DNA of 64,000 nt from Flaviaestuariibacter sp. (GCA_025963645.1 JAOQAI010000013.1:298318-362317); one strand, 5' to 3'. Positions 34,633 to 44,176 are shown, numbered from the stretch's first letter. Made by a program: numbers and translations. The notes: a model not told the origin generated them from the sequence alone.

Positions 34633-37600
34633 CTAATAAATCACCTGGTGCACCTCCTGGTAAATGCCGCTGGGGCAATCCAGCACCCGGATAACGAACA
34701 GGTAGGTTTGCCCTTGTGGCTGGCTGCTCATATCTACATAGACCTGCGCGGCACCCGGCGCACCGGTGACCACGATGCCGGTAGGGTTGCCGCCAAAATC
34801 CAGCACCTCAACGCGAATGCGGCCCTGTGCAGCGCTGATGCAATCCTGTATCAGCGGCGAAGCGGTGGCTGCCAGGTTTATATCAACGGTGGCAATAGAG
34901 GTTGTGGGGCCCAGCGGGTTGGGATAGACCCGGAACACCTTAGTATAATCCTGCCGCGCATTGGATAGGTTGATGTTGAAAGGCAGCGGCGGTATAGGAC
35001 CGCAGGGGCTGTTGTTGGCAAAGCTGGCTTCAAATGAAAATTTACCCCCCGCCCGGTTATACACAAACATTTGGTTGGGGTGCGATGCAAAGACACCCCA
35101 CACTTCCGGCAAACCGCTTATCAATTCGTACTGCACACCGGCGGCAGCACCAGCTACGGTAATGGAAACGGTGGCGTTGTTCTCGGGCACATCGTTATCG
35201 GCTTGCAGGGGCACCGGTCGGGTGCCGGGCCAGGTGATGGTGCCTTCCACCAGGTCGCCGAAGGAGGCGAAATAGCGCGGCTCCACGGTTACAAAAGCAC
35301 AGGGTGAGGTGATGGCAACGCTAAAGGCTTCGTTAGCCGTAGCACCACCATTATACTGCACCTGAATGGAAGGTCCGTGTGGCAGTGCGCTTGTAATGGC
35401 AAAAGCGCCGCTCAGGCTCCAGTCGAACCGCGTAAAAGGCGGATAAGTGCCATTGACGGATAGGGTGCGCACCTCGCCGGGGCACCAAGGGTTAGCATCA
35501 CTTAAAGTGACGGCATCGTTAGTGTGAGTGGTTCGTTCGTCCGTGAAAGTGATGGTTTTCGTCTGGGTTATCAGGTTGTTGCATCCATCCCGGAAGGTAG
35601 CAGTAAGTGTAACGGTTCCGGTTTGCTGAAAGTAAAGGGTGGCTGTACTATTGTTTAGACCGCTTATTTCCAAACCAGCCAAACCAGCGGGTGATACCGA
35701 CCAGTTAACCGTTCCGGCGGCAGGATAATTAAGCTTATAACTTTTAGAACCAGCGCAAACCTGGCCATCTTCCACAATCATAAATATATTACACACAGAA
35801 CTGCAGGCAACTTGTGTGCTGTTACCGCCCTCCATTTCCTCATATATCCATTTAGCATTGCGGGCAGTAAAATCCGTATGGTTTTTATTGAAAAGAGTAA
35901 CGCCGCCTTCTGTAAAAGGCTCCTGCGCTATATATTTTTCTGTACGTGTGGCTGCATTCCCTGTTTGAGGGAAAACATAAGGTTGATTTAGAGGTGTTCC
36001 TGCAGGAGCGTCCAAGGCGCTGGTGGTGCTAACAAATGAAAAGAGGTCTTGGGTAATATTCATATTCAGCCCCCCATTTAGAATAAGAATTTCGCGAGGG
36101 ACAAACAGCGCTACAAAAAGGGGAAGCTGGTTCTGCAAGCCGGTGGTCAAAGCGCCATTGGTACGGCCGGTTACGCTTTGTGTGCTGCCCGGTGCGGCAT
36201 CCCAGCCGGTGAAGGCTACAGGGTTGTTGTGACTTTTTTCCCGCATGGTTTTCCATCCCAGCCCGATGCCCCACAACGCCACCCGTCTGGTATAGTGAAA
36301 ATATTCGATTTGCTGCACCATGCCACTCGCCGGTATAGCATTAATCTGTGTTCGGAGATGCCACTTCGAGCTTACTACCCAAGGAATAGCATTCAGCCTG
36401 AAATGTGTAAACAGCCCATCATAATTTGCCAGCATCACGCCATCGGAAGGCAAAACGGGAACAGCGCACTGGCTGCCCTGGGCGGTGGCAATGAAACGAT
36501 AAGAAGGTTGATTATCGGATGGTGAAAAGCGCACCATTTGCTGATAAGGGCTGTTGTCTCCGTTCAAGAAAGAGTTTATTGAAACCGTCCCATCGCCATC
36601 GGTCACTCTTGCTTTAAGTAGCTCTCTGGTTGCAGGCGCTTCATTCAGGATATAAAACTTTTTTAAGTCTTCAAACTGGTCTTTTATCTTTTGCCCCAGC
36701 ACCTGGCACTCTCCTATGTCATAGAGAAAATGCTGAAAACCCAGCGGCACATTGGAGCCCTGGTGTGGGCTGTCCATAGTAATAAGCAGGCGGGCATCGG
36801 TAGCGGCAGCGCCCTGCTGCTTTGTTATGCGGGCCAGGGTGTAGCGGGAAAGCACCCCACCGGCGGAAACGCCGAGCACTACATTTTTATTAGCCCCAAA
36901 GCCGCCTGCCACCTTATCGCTATTCACCCATTCAATTACCCGCTGTAGCATGAGGGTGTTTTGCGTAAAGCTGCGGAGGGTATTATAGTTGACAAACACG
37001 AGGTCGTAGCCCGCTACATCGTCAAGGTCGTGCATGAAATCGTATTCAGTAGCCAATTGTACCCACTCTCCCTTTTTGTTTATTGCATCATCTCTAATCA
37101 AATCCATTATATCATAATCGCCTTCTACGTCATAACCCTCCACATAAATCAGCGGCTTGCGCAGGTGCGGGGCGCCGCTATTGCGGGTGGGGTTGCTTAG
37201 GCTATAGCGGATCTGCAGCTTATCATCGCCCCAGTCCTCACCGCTAAAGACGGATACAAATTTTTCCGCGGCCTTCGGGTCCGAACCTATATACCGGCCC
37301 GAAGCATTGCCAGCTGTGGCGGGCGTCACCTTCACCCCAACGCTGCCGTGGCAATATAGAAAAGCCCCATTGCTTAATTGTGCTTTATAGGCAACAGGCT
37401 TGAGGCCGCTGCTGTCCGCATACACTTTGGTCACCGTTCCGCCTGCGGGTATAGTGCGGAAGCCTGCCCCATCCTTAAAATCCACCCATAGCGCCGTTAC
37501 CATCAGCGCCGTATTAGTGTAATAAAGTGTTGGAGTAAAGGTGAGGCGCACCGTATCTCGAAAACGGGTGCGGCCCGCGGCTGCGGCAAATAGGATATTT

Positions 37601-38061
37601 GTTAGGTAAGGGCTGCTGCTACGTCCTGCCACATCATATACTTGTTGGTTAGCGATGGTCATAAGGTTTTGGCTTAAGGCATCATCCCGCAGCGAGGCAT
37701 AAGCACCATACAAAATAACTACCGGAGCTGCTGCCCCGCCACGCAGGCTGTCTATGCGGGCATTAACAGTGGTAAGGGCAGGCATTGATGGTAATGCAGC
37801 CTGAATCTTTGCGGTGCTTAAGTCGGTATAGGCAAGACGAAAGGCATCCATACCGGTTACGTTGTTGCTGTCAGTGAGTACGCCATTAAACCAATGCAAC
37901 GGCGTAAATTCAGCACCATATTCTTTCAGGTAGCCCGTTGGAATAAGCGATTTGTTTACATGCTGAAAAACAGAATCCAGCTTTTCCCGTAACGGGTCGC
38001 TTTGGGCAAAGGAAGAAAACGCAGTAGTGATTACTGCCAGGAGAAGCAATAGCTTTTTCAT
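34633..38061 (-). CDS. Secreted lipase/esterase-like protein with T9SS-type tail
   Basis: A 1142-residue exported protein (MKKLLLLLAVITTAFSSFAQ). An alpha/beta hydrolase domain at ~300-540 has Ser399 in GVSAGG (GxSxG) after a strand-turn (NKNVVLGVSA) and ITMDSPHQGSNVP. Ig-like/PKD-like beta domains fill ~770-1040. The end has KVFRVYPNPLGP, the opening of type IX secretion sorting domains, consistent with surface delivery. It follows a lipoprotein gene by 22 bp. An N-terminal fragment of a near-identical gene lies at 38681-38956, showing local duplication. Confidence 0.75.
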   Translation of the reverse strand: MKKLLLLLAVITTAFSSFAQSDPLREKLDSVFQHVNKSLIPTGYLKEYGAEFTPLHWFNGVLTDSNNVTGMDAFRLAYTDLSTAKIQAALPSMPALTTVNARIDSLRGGAAAPVVILYGAYASLRDDALSQNLMTIANQQVYDVAGRSSSPYLTNILFAAAAGRTRFRDTVRLTFTPTLYYTNTALMVTALWVDFKDGAGFRTIPAGGTVTKVYADSSGLKPVAYKAQLSNGAFLYCHGSVGVKVTPATAGNASGRYIGSDPKAAEKFVSVFSGEDWGDDKLQIRYSLSNPTRNSGAPHLRKPLIYVEGYDVEGDYDIMDLIRDDAINKKGEWVQLATEYDFMHDLDDVAGYDLVFVNYNTLRSFTQNTLMLQRVIEWVNSDKVAGGFGANKNVVLGVSAGGVLSRYTLARITKQQGAAATDARLLITMDSPHQGSNVPLGFQHFLYDIGECQVLGQKIKDQFEDLKKFYILNEAPATRELLKARVTDGDGTVSINSFLNGDNSPYQQMVRFSPSDNQPSYRFIATAQGSQCAVPVLPSDGVMLANYDGLFTHFRLNAIPWVVSSKWHLRTQINAIPASGMVQQIEYFHYTRRVALWGIGLGWKTMREKSHNNPVAFTGWDAAPGSTQSVTGRTNGALTTGLQNQLPLFVALFVPREILILNGGLNMNITQDLFSFVSTTSALDAPAGTPLNQPYVFPQTGNAATRTEKYIAQEPFTEGGVTLFNKNHTDFTARNAKWIYEEMEGGNSTQVACSSVCNIFMIVEDGQVCAGSKSYKLNYPAAGTVNWSVSPAGLAGLEISGLNNSTATLYFQQTGTVTLTATFRDGCNNLITQTKTITFTDERTTHTNDAVTLSDANPWCPGEVRTLSVNGTYPPFTRFDWSLSGAFAITSALPHGPSIQVQYNGGATANEAFSVAITSPCAFVTVEPRYFASFGDLVEGTITWPGTRPVPLQADNDVPENNATVSITVAGAAAGVQYELISGLPEVWGVFASHPNQMFVYNRAGGKFSFEASFANNSPCGPIPPLPFNINLSNARQDYTKVFRVYPNPLGPTTSIATVDINLAATASPLIQDCISAAQGRIRVEVLDFGGNPTGIVVTGAPGAAQVYVDMSSQPQGQTYLFVIRVLDCPSGIYQEVHQVIY

Positions 38062-38083
38062 GTTGGTTTAGGTTGAAAGGTGA

Positions 38084-38620
38084 TTAAAATTTATAGTCGA
38101 ACCTGCCTTCGGTGATGCGAATCGTATCGCAGTTAGCGGGTTTTATGTTGCAAAAAAAGGTACCTGAAAAAATACCGTTTGAAATATCAAGTTTGGTTAC
38201 AGTGAAAGAACCGCTCTGATAAGTGGTAGTATCAAAACCAGAGATGCCGCAGTTTCCAAAGAAGCCGCCCCCATAAACAATTCTATTTTTGTTAGCTCTA
38301 ATTGGATAGGTTCCAATCTGATTACAACTATCGATACTGAAATAAATTTCTCCGTCAAACGAATTATTTGTGTATCTCTCGGTCAATACTTTAAAGTAAT
38401 ACCGACCATTGAAGAGTTCATAAATGGCTCTATAATTTGGTGTTCCGGAACCATTGCTTCCTTTTGGTATGTATACTTTCCCATTTACCAAACACCCAAA
38501 TGTTTTTGCACCAGTTTGTGTAATCGGCGGTAACAGATCTTCCTTATTGCTGGCCTTGTCTTTCTTACAACTCATTGCTGTGAGCATCAAAAATGCAATA
38601 GCCGATAATAAATATTTCAT
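38084..38620 (-). CDS. Small lipoprotein (DUF6252-like), intact copy
   Basis: A 178-residue lipoprotein (MKYLLSAIAFLMLTAMSC). The segment TFGCLVNGKVYIPKG is a hallmark of Bacteroidota lipoproteins annotated DUF6252, and the rest is beta-rich, ending NCDTIRITEGRFDYKF. It is the first gene of a two-gene unit with the lipase. A damaged paralogue lies upstream at 38979-39508. Function unknown. Confidence 0.7.
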   Translation of the reverse strand: MKYLLSAIAFLMLTAMSCKKDKASNKEDLLPPITQTGAKTFGCLVNGKVYIPKGSNGSGTPNYRAIYELFNGRYYFKVLTERYTNNSFDGEIYFSIDSCNQIGTYPIRANKNRIVYGGGFFGNCGISGFDTTTYQSGSFTVTKLDISNGIFSGTFFCNIKPANCDTIRITEGRFDYKF

Positions 38621-38680
38621 CGTTTTTGGTTTAGGTTTTAGTAGTTGCCACTAAAGCTATGCTAATTATATTAAGAAGTG

Positions 38681-38956
38681 CTACCTACAGGCAGGCTGAA
38701 TCCTCGCCGTGACCAAATCCGTATAAGCAAAGCGAAAGGCATTGAGATTGGCAATTACATTACTATCGGTAAGCACCCCATTGAAGCAGTGCAGGGGCAT
38801 AAACTCGGCACCGTATTCTTTGAGGTAGCCAGTCGGTATGAGTGATTTATTGACGTTCTGAAACACCGAGTCCAGTTTCTCCCGTAATGGGTCGCTTTGG
38901 GCAAGGGAGGATAGGAAGGCAAGCAAAGTTGCCCAGAGGAGAAAGACTTTTTTCAC
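38681..38956 (-). pseudogene. Truncated duplicate of the lipase N-terminus
   Basis: 91 codons nearly identical to the first ~90 of the lipase at 34633-38061 (QSDPLREKLDSVFQ, NKSLIPTGYLKEYGAEF), including a signal peptide. It stops after IQPACR, where the intact gene continues IQAALPSMPA. The other 1050 residues are absent. This is a remnant of a tandem duplication. Confidence 0.9.
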
Positions 38957-38978
38957 AATGGTTTAGGTTTAAGAGTGA

Positions 38979-39508
38979 TTAAAGTTTAAAGTCGAAACGT
39001 CCTTGAGTAATAAATATAGTGTCGCAATTAGCAGGTTTTATTTTACAGTCGAATGTGCCACTGATAATACCGCTTGTTAAGTCATATTTTGTTATTGTAA
39101 CATTTCCTGTTTTAAACTGCATATCATCATTAGGTAATATTCCACATGAGGGTAGGAGATTTGATCCGAATCCTAATTGTTTTTTGTTAGTATAGACGGT
39201 ATAACTTCTGGCTCCTGTCAAACTATCAACATTCATAACAAAACTTCCAATTTGTGTATTTCCATCATATTGTCTCGCGTCGATTTGAATATATGGTAAC
39301 CCGTTTATCCCGAGATCAAAAATCTTTTGGGATTAGGAGCGCCATTAGTGCTATAACCTTTCGGTAGCCATACCTTACCGTTTACAAGGCATCCAAACGT
39401 ATTTGCTCCGTTTTGGGTAATCGGCGGTAGCTTATCGTTATCCTTGTCCTTTTTACAGCTCACCGATGTAAGCATCAGAGAAGCGACTGCTATTAATACA
39501 TATTTCAT
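38979..39508 (-). pseudogene. Frameshifted duplicate of the DUF6252-like lipoprotein
   Basis: The first 62 codons (MKYVLIAVASLMLTSVSC ... TFGCLVNGKVWLPKG) and the last ~110 (LPYIQIDARQYDGNTQIG ... NCDTIFITQGRFDFKL) are in different frames. The shift lies at an A-run (TTTT at 39325-39328 on the plus strand); one extra A would read NPKKIFDLGING and join them. It is the upstream partner of the truncated lipase copy. Confidence 0.85.
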
Positions 39509-39714
39509 GGTTTAGGTTTTACAAGTTGCTACTAAAGCTATGGAATTTGTATTGTTAAAGCGCTGCTTATCGAAGCCTGAAGCAGACGGAAGAATTTCCG
39601 TGCAAGCAAAACGCAAAGCCTGGTATGTCATATCCAAGTTTAAAGAGGCGAAGGTAGAAGTACGGAGGCCAATGAAGTACAAAATATCGCACCCCGTAAA
39701 TCGTATTTCGTACT

Positions 39715-39722
39715 TAGCTTTG
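39715..39722 (+). promoter_or_regulatory. TAnnTTTG promoter box before upp
   Basis: TAGCTTTG lies 5 bp before the ATG at 39728. Same arrangement as the box before ade. Confidence 0.45.
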
Positions 39723-39727
39723 ACGCC

Positions 39728-40378
39728 ATGGTTATCAATTTAAGCACGGAGCATACGTTGGTCTCTAACTGGATCGCCGAGATCCGCAGCGTTGACATTC
39801 AAAAAGACCGCATGCGCTTTCGCCGCAACCTGCAGCGCATTGGCGAAGTAGCGGCTTACGAGATCAGCAAGGTGCTGGCTTCTAAAACGATTGAAGTGCA
39901 AACACCTATGGGTATGGCAACTGCGAAAGTGCTGGAGGAACAGCCTGTACTGACCACTATTTTGCGGGCGGGTTTGCCGCTGCATGACGGGCTTTTAAAT
40001 TATTTCGATCAGGCCGATTGCGCTTTTGTTTCGGCGTATCGTAAGCATGATAAAGACGGTTCTTTCGAGATCAGTTTGGAATATCTTTCATCACCGGAAA
40101 TCGAAGGACGGATCGTGATTATTTCCGACCCGATGCTGGCTACCGGTGCTTCGCTGGTAAAGACCATCCAGTATTTGCGGGAAGAAGGCGAGCCCAAAGC
40201 CATCCATATTGTAGCGGCTATTGCCTGCACGGTTGGCATTGAATATGTGCGCCGCAATATTCCCACCGCCACCATCTGGTGCGGCGATATTGACGACGAG
40301 ATCACAGCGAAAGGCTATATCGTTCCGGGGCTTGGCGATGCGGGCGACCTGGCATTCGGCGCTAAAATCCAGTCCTAA
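39728..40378 (+). CDS. upp: Uracil phosphoribosyltransferase
   Basis: A 216-residue type I phosphoribosyltransferase. The PRPP-binding loop is VIISDPMLATGAS, LRAGLPLHDG is the dimer/uracil-side motif, and the C-terminal GDAGDLAFG is the uracil-binding signature. It makes UMP from uracil and PRPP in pyrimidine salvage. Full length. Confidence 0.95.
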   Translation: MVINLSTEHTLVSNWIAEIRSVDIQKDRMRFRRNLQRIGEVAAYEISKVLASKTIEVQTPMGMATAKVLEEQPVLTTILRAGLPLHDGLLNYFDQADCAFVSAYRKHDKDGSFEISLEYLSSPEIEGRIVIISDPMLATGASLVKTIQYLREEGEPKAIHIVAAIACTVGIEYVRRNIPTATIWCGDIDDEITAKGYIVPGLGDAGDLAFGAKIQS

Positions 40379-40439
40379 GCCGATAATACTTGGTGCATAT
40401 TACCATTTATCGTAATTTTCCTATCTAACTTTCGTGAGA

Positions 40440-41453
40440 ATGAAACTGTTTTACTGCACCTTGGTTCTTTGCCTGGGCTTTTTCGGAGCTTCCGCGCAGG
40501 ATCCTAATTTTTCCCAATTCTTTGCTTCCCCGCTGACACTCAACCCCGCCCTCACCGGGAAGTTCAATGGAAACATGAGGGTAGTGGGCAATTACCGTAA
40601 CCAATGGCCAACCATCAATAATGCTTTCACTACTTACACCGCTTCGGTTGATGGCGGCATACTAAAAGACAGGATCTCGGAGACTGACGTTTTTGGTGCG
40701 GGTATAATGATGTTCTCTGATAAGGCCGGCAATGGGGTACTTCAAAACAACTTTGTAGCGATCTCTACCGCTTATCACAAAGGCTTGGATGAAGACGGCG
40801 CTCACCAGCTGGGCGTAGGTTTCCAGGGCACATTCGTTAACAAGCGCCTCAATGTAGCCGGACTTCACTTTGAAGATATGCTGCGTTCCGATGGCTTCAC
40901 CGGGATCACTACTGAAACCTTTGATAACAAGAACAAGCTGAATGTTTCTTATTTTGATGTGAACGCCGGCATCCTCTATAACGGAACGACCAACGGGGAT
41001 AACAATATTTACCTCGGAGCTTCCATGTATCATATCAATCGTCATAAAGAAACCTTTAATGAGGGGCAATATTTCCTGGATGCCCGCATCACGCTACAGG
41101 CAGGCGGCCGCTTGCCTATTGGCGAATTCAATGCTTTTCACTTCAGTGCGAACCACAGCCGGCAGGCGGGTGCCAAAAACACGATGCTTGGGGGCGCTTA
41201 CGAGCTAAACCTGAATGCGCAAACAGAACAACCAACCAGTTTGTATCTGGGTACCTGGTACCGTTTTAAAGATGCGTTGATTCCCTACATCGGTTTAGAG
41301 TTTGGTTCTTTCCATTTAGGCGCTACTTATGATATTAATATGTCGCAGTTAAAGCCGGCTTCCAATATGCGTGGCGGGGCGGAGTTCTCGCTTATTTATA
41401 TAAAGCAGCCTGCTAACCGTATGGACCGGAAACTGAATTGCCCTAAGTTTTAA
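40440..41453 (+). CDS. PorP/SprF family type IX secretion outer-membrane protein
   Basis: A 337-residue barrel protein with signal peptide (MKLFYCTLVLCLGFFGASAQ) and the family opening DPNFSQFFASPLTLNPALTG, then RNQWPTINNAFTTYTASVDG. PorP/SprF proteins partner with the gliding/secretion machinery of Bacteroidota. There is no PorE or large adhesin gene next to it; it stands as a single gene with its own terminator. The ATG at 40440 is preferred to a GTG two codons earlier. Confidence 0.92.
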   Translation: MKLFYCTLVLCLGFFGASAQDPNFSQFFASPLTLNPALTGKFNGNMRVVGNYRNQWPTINNAFTTYTASVDGGILKDRISETDVFGAGIMMFSDKAGNGVLQNNFVAISTAYHKGLDEDGAHQLGVGFQGTFVNKRLNVAGLHFEDMLRSDGFTGITTETFDNKNKLNVSYFDVNAGILYNGTTNGDNNIYLGASMYHINRHKETFNEGQYFLDARITLQAGGRLPIGEFNAFHFSANHSRQAGAKNTMLGGAYELNLNAQTEQPTSLYLGTWYRFKDALIPYIGLEFGSFHLGATYDINMSQLKPASNMRGGAEFSLIYIKQPANRMDRKLNCPKF

Positions 41454-41472
41454 ATTTAATTTCCTTGATAAA

Positions 41473-41497
41473 CAAAGCCACCGGATAGGTGGCTTTG
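41473..41497. terminator. Terminator after the PorP/SprF gene
   Basis: A 10-bp perfect stem CAAAGCCACC / GGTGGCTTTG with a 5-nt loop, 20 bp past the stop codon. Confidence 0.8.
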
Positions 41498-41609
41498 TCA
41501 TTGCACAATCTCTTCCTGACAAGCATTAACCTTATTTAACCCGCGGCACTTAAACTTCATTCTTTTCGCAGGGTCTCTGTAGAGTACTTTTTAAAACAAA
41601 AAGAAATTT

Positions 41610-42317
41610 ATGAAAAGAATATTGACCAGCGCATTCGCACTTTTACTGTTAGTAGGTGCAGCACAAGCCCAAACAAAAGAAGAAGGAACTGCCAAAAAGC
41701 ACAGAGAGCATAAAGGCGGTAAAGAATTGAAAGGATTAAACCTTACGGCTGACCAAAAAGCTAAAATGAAAGCTTTCCACGAGCAGCAAAAACTGCAGAT
41801 GGAAGCCATTAAGAACAATACTGCGTTAACAGCGGAACAGCGGAAGGCGCAAATGAAAGAGTTGCATCAAAAGCAGCAATCGCAAATGGATGCTATCCTG
41901 ACGGCAGAGCAGAAAAGCGAATTGGCTACGATAAAAGCTGAGAAAAGAAATCGCTCTAAGACCGGACAGTGGAACAAGGGTGGAGAAAAAAGAGATACTA
42001 TCGGAAGAAGAGGCGGAGATCGTGGAAAATCCGACATGAGCCGTAAAGCCGGTGCTGGTCGCGGTGCCGAAATGGCAAAAGAGCTGAACCTGAGCGCAGA
42101 GCAACAGCAAAAAGTGCAAAGCATCCAGTCTGGGTTTAAATCACAATTGGAAACGCTAAAAGCTGATCAAACCTTATCAAAAGAGCAAAAGCAGGCAAAG
42201 ATGCAGGAGATACTGAAAGCACAGCAAGAGCAGCTTAAAACTGTATTGACCAAAGAACAGCAAGAGAAAATGGCTTCGCTTCGTAAAGAGCGTGGTGGAA
42301 AAAGAGCTGTAAAATAA
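41610..42317 (+). CDS. Spy/CpxP-like periplasmic protein, two modules
   Basis: A 235-residue exported protein (MKRILTSAFALLLLVGAAQA). Two helical modules each start with a variant of the LTxxQ motif (LNLTADQKAKM and LNLSAEQQQKV) and have further LTAEQ, LSKEQ and LTKEQ repeats. A Lys/Arg/Gly-rich linker separates them. Such proteins act as ATP-independent chaperones or metal-stress sensors in the periplasm; here that is inferred from the repeats only. Confidence 0.75.
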   Translation: MKRILTSAFALLLLVGAAQAQTKEEGTAKKHREHKGGKELKGLNLTADQKAKMKAFHEQQKLQMEAIKNNTALTAEQRKAQMKELHQKQQSQMDAILTAEQKSELATIKAEKRNRSKTGQWNKGGEKRDTIGRRGGDRGKSDMSRKAGAGRGAEMAKELNLSAEQQQKVQSIQSGFKSQLETLKADQTLSKEQKQAKMQEILKAQQEQLKTVLTKEQQEKMASLRKERGGKRAVK

Positions 42318-42348
42318 TATTCCAACGATATTAATTTCCTATGAAAAC

Positions 42349-42375
42349 AAAAGACCGTGCCCTGCACGGTCTTTT
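42349..42375. terminator. Terminator after the Spy-like gene
   Basis: A 10-bp stem AAGACCGTGC / GCACGGTCTT with a 3-nt loop, followed by TTC. It lies inside the region that a longer upstream start of the next gene would have to translate. Confidence 0.8.
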
Positions 42376-42376
42376 C

Positions 42377-42384
42377 TATTTTTG
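42377..42384 (+). promoter_or_regulatory. TAnnTTTG box before the pseudouridine synthase gene
   Basis: TATTTTTG begins 2 bp after the terminator hairpin and ends 4 bp before the ATG at 42389. It supports that start and a very short leader. Confidence 0.5.
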
Positions 42385-42388
42385 CACT

Positions 42389-43339
42389 ATGAAGAAAGCA
42401 TCGGGTTTCGATAAATTTCATAAAGAAGGACCTAAGAAAGGGGCTGCACTCAAGGAACACTTCCGGCAGGAAAAAAAGAAGGTAACGAAAGAGCGCAAGG
42501 AATATTTTGAGAACCAGCGCCGTGAAAAAGCGGAGGCTAAAACAGACTCAAGAGAAGTGGATGCACCGAAAGGGAAAACCGTTATTAAGGCCATAGAGCG
42601 CAAGTTGCCTACGGAAGAAATGCCGCTGAATAAATACCTGGCGCATAGTGGGGTTTGCGGCCGCCGGGAAGCAGCGGAAGTTGTAAAAACAGGAAAGGTA
42701 TCGGTGAATGGCAACGTAATAAAAGAACCGGGTCACAAGGTGTCCATCAAAGACGTAATCACCGTTAGCGGAAAAAAGATCCATATCACTAAAGACCTTG
42801 TTTATATACTGCTGAACAAGCCGAAAGATTACCTGACCACCACCGATGATCCGCAAAAGCGCAAGACAGTGCTGGATCTTATTACGCATGCCACCAAAGA
42901 ACGGGTATACCCGGTGGGGCGGCTGGACCGAAACACCTCTGGTGTGCTGTTGCTTACAAACGATGGCGAGATGGCGCAACGCCTGACGCACCCCAGCAAC
43001 GAGATCAAAAAAGTCTATGCCGTTACCTTGGATAAGCCACTTACAAAGGCCCATTTCGATGCTATCCTGAAAGGCGTTCCGCTGGAAGATGGGGTGGCAA
43101 ATGTGGATGTGCTGGCGTATGCTGACAATGCCGATCGTACCCAGATAGGCGTGGAGTTGCATACCGGCCGCAACCGCATTGTGCGTCGCATTTTTGAGCA
43201 TTATGGTTATGATGTTAAGGCGCTTGACCGGGTGACCTTTGCCGGGCTTACCAAGAAGAATGTGCCGCGTGGCAAGTGGCGTTTCCTGGCAGAAAAAGAA
43301 GTGCGGGATTTGAAGTTTTTTAAGAAGGGAAAGAAGTAG
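42389..43339 (+). CDS. RluB/RsuA-type pseudouridine synthase
   Basis: A 316-residue protein: a lysine-rich N-terminal extension (~75 residues), an S4 RNA-binding domain (MPLNKYLAHSGVCGRREAAE), then the catalytic domain. The active-site motif GRLDRNTSG carries the catalytic Asp, and GRNRIVRRIFEHYG is the family C-terminal signature. It modifies uridine in ribosomal RNA; the exact site (23S or 16S) cannot be set. The start at 42389 is chosen because a terminator and promoter lie directly before it. A second pseudouridine synthase follows. Confidence 0.92.
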   Translation: MKKASGFDKFHKEGPKKGAALKEHFRQEKKKVTKERKEYFENQRREKAEAKTDSREVDAPKGKTVIKAIERKLPTEEMPLNKYLAHSGVCGRREAAEVVKTGKVSVNGNVIKEPGHKVSIKDVITVSGKKIHITKDLVYILLNKPKDYLTTTDDPQKRKTVLDLITHATKERVYPVGRLDRNTSGVLLLTNDGEMAQRLTHPSNEIKKVYAVTLDKPLTKAHFDAILKGVPLEDGVANVDVLAYADNADRTQIGVELHTGRNRIVRRIFEHYGYDVKALDRVTFAGLTKKNVPRGKWRFLAEKEVRDLKFFKKGKK

Positions 43340-43422
43340 CAGGTAGTTGATAAGTTGACTGGTTGAATAGTTGATAGGTAACCAACCGCTAATTTTAAAA
43401 CCCATTCATCACTCATTTCCCC

Positions 43423-44142
43423 ATGGCTATTAAGATCGACGATCATATTATATTCGAGAACGACGAGTTTGTGGCGGTGAATAAACCGTCCGGTATTTTG
43501 ACCATTCCTGACCGCGAAGGCGTAGCTGGTTTGCGCAACTTATTGCAAGAGAAATATGGTAGCATATTCACCGTTCACCGCCTTGACCGGGATACAAGCG
43601 GCATCGTGGTTTTTGCCCGCACCGAAGCAGCGCATAAGCATCTCTCACAACAGTTTGAGCACCGTGAAACCAGTAAGATTTACAACGGACTGGTGTTAGG
43701 TTCTCCTTTTGAAAAATCAGGCGTTATCAATGAGCCTATCTCGGAGCATCCTTCCAAGAAGGGCTTCATGACCGTTTATAAAAAAGGAAAGGAAAGCATC
43801 ACCGAGTATGAAGTGCTAAGCAGCTACCGTCTTTATTCGTGGATGCAGTTTCGCATTTTAACGGGTCGCACCCACCAGATCCGCGTTCACATGCGGCACT
43901 TAGGCAACCCTATCGTTTGCGATCCGCTTTACGGTGATGGAAAACCGGTTTTTATATCGGGTATCAAATCCAAATTCAACCTGGCGAAAGAGGAAGAAGA
44001 GCGACCCATTTTAAGCCGGTTGGCCTTGCATGCTTCGCAGCTTCAATTCAAAGATTTGAGCGGTGAAACGGTAGAATTAACGGCGCCCTTGTCAAAAGAT
44101 ATGAAAGCAACGCTGCAGCAATTGAATAAGCAAAAAAAATAA
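43423..44142 (+). CDS. RluA-family pseudouridine synthase
   Basis: A 239-residue enzyme without an S4 domain. The catalytic motif is HRLDRDTSGIVVFA and the second motif GRTHQIRVHMRHLGNPI is typical of RluA-type enzymes. It acts on rRNA or tRNA uridines. 83 bp downstream of the RluB-type gene in the same direction; the two may be cotranscribed. Confidence 0.92.
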   Translation: MAIKIDDHIIFENDEFVAVNKPSGILTIPDREGVAGLRNLLQEKYGSIFTVHRLDRDTSGIVVFARTEAAHKHLSQQFEHRETSKIYNGLVLGSPFEKSGVINEPISEHPSKKGFMTVYKKGKESITEYEVLSSYRLYSWMQFRILTGRTHQIRVHMRHLGNPIVCDPLYGDGKPVFISGIKSKFNLAKEEEERPILSRLALHASQLQFKDLSGETVELTAPLSKDMKATLQQLNKQKK

Positions 44143-44167
44143 GCCCCTGCAAGAGCAAGGGCTTATT
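44139..44167. terminator. Bidirectional terminator between RluA-type and peroxiredoxin genes
   Basis: AATAAGCCC pairs with GGGCTTATT across a loop; it lies between two convergent stop codons 34 bp apart and has A/T-rich flanks. Confidence 0.75.
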
Positions 44168-44176
44168 TTAGAGCTA

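Noticed and set aside
39540..39743. Plus-strand ORF of 67 codons before upp
   Set aside because: It covers the upp promoter region and overlaps its start; composition is not protein-like.
42548..43405. Minus-strand ORF of 285 codons
   Set aside because: Antisense shadow of the RluB-type pseudouridine synthase gene, which has clear catalytic motifs.
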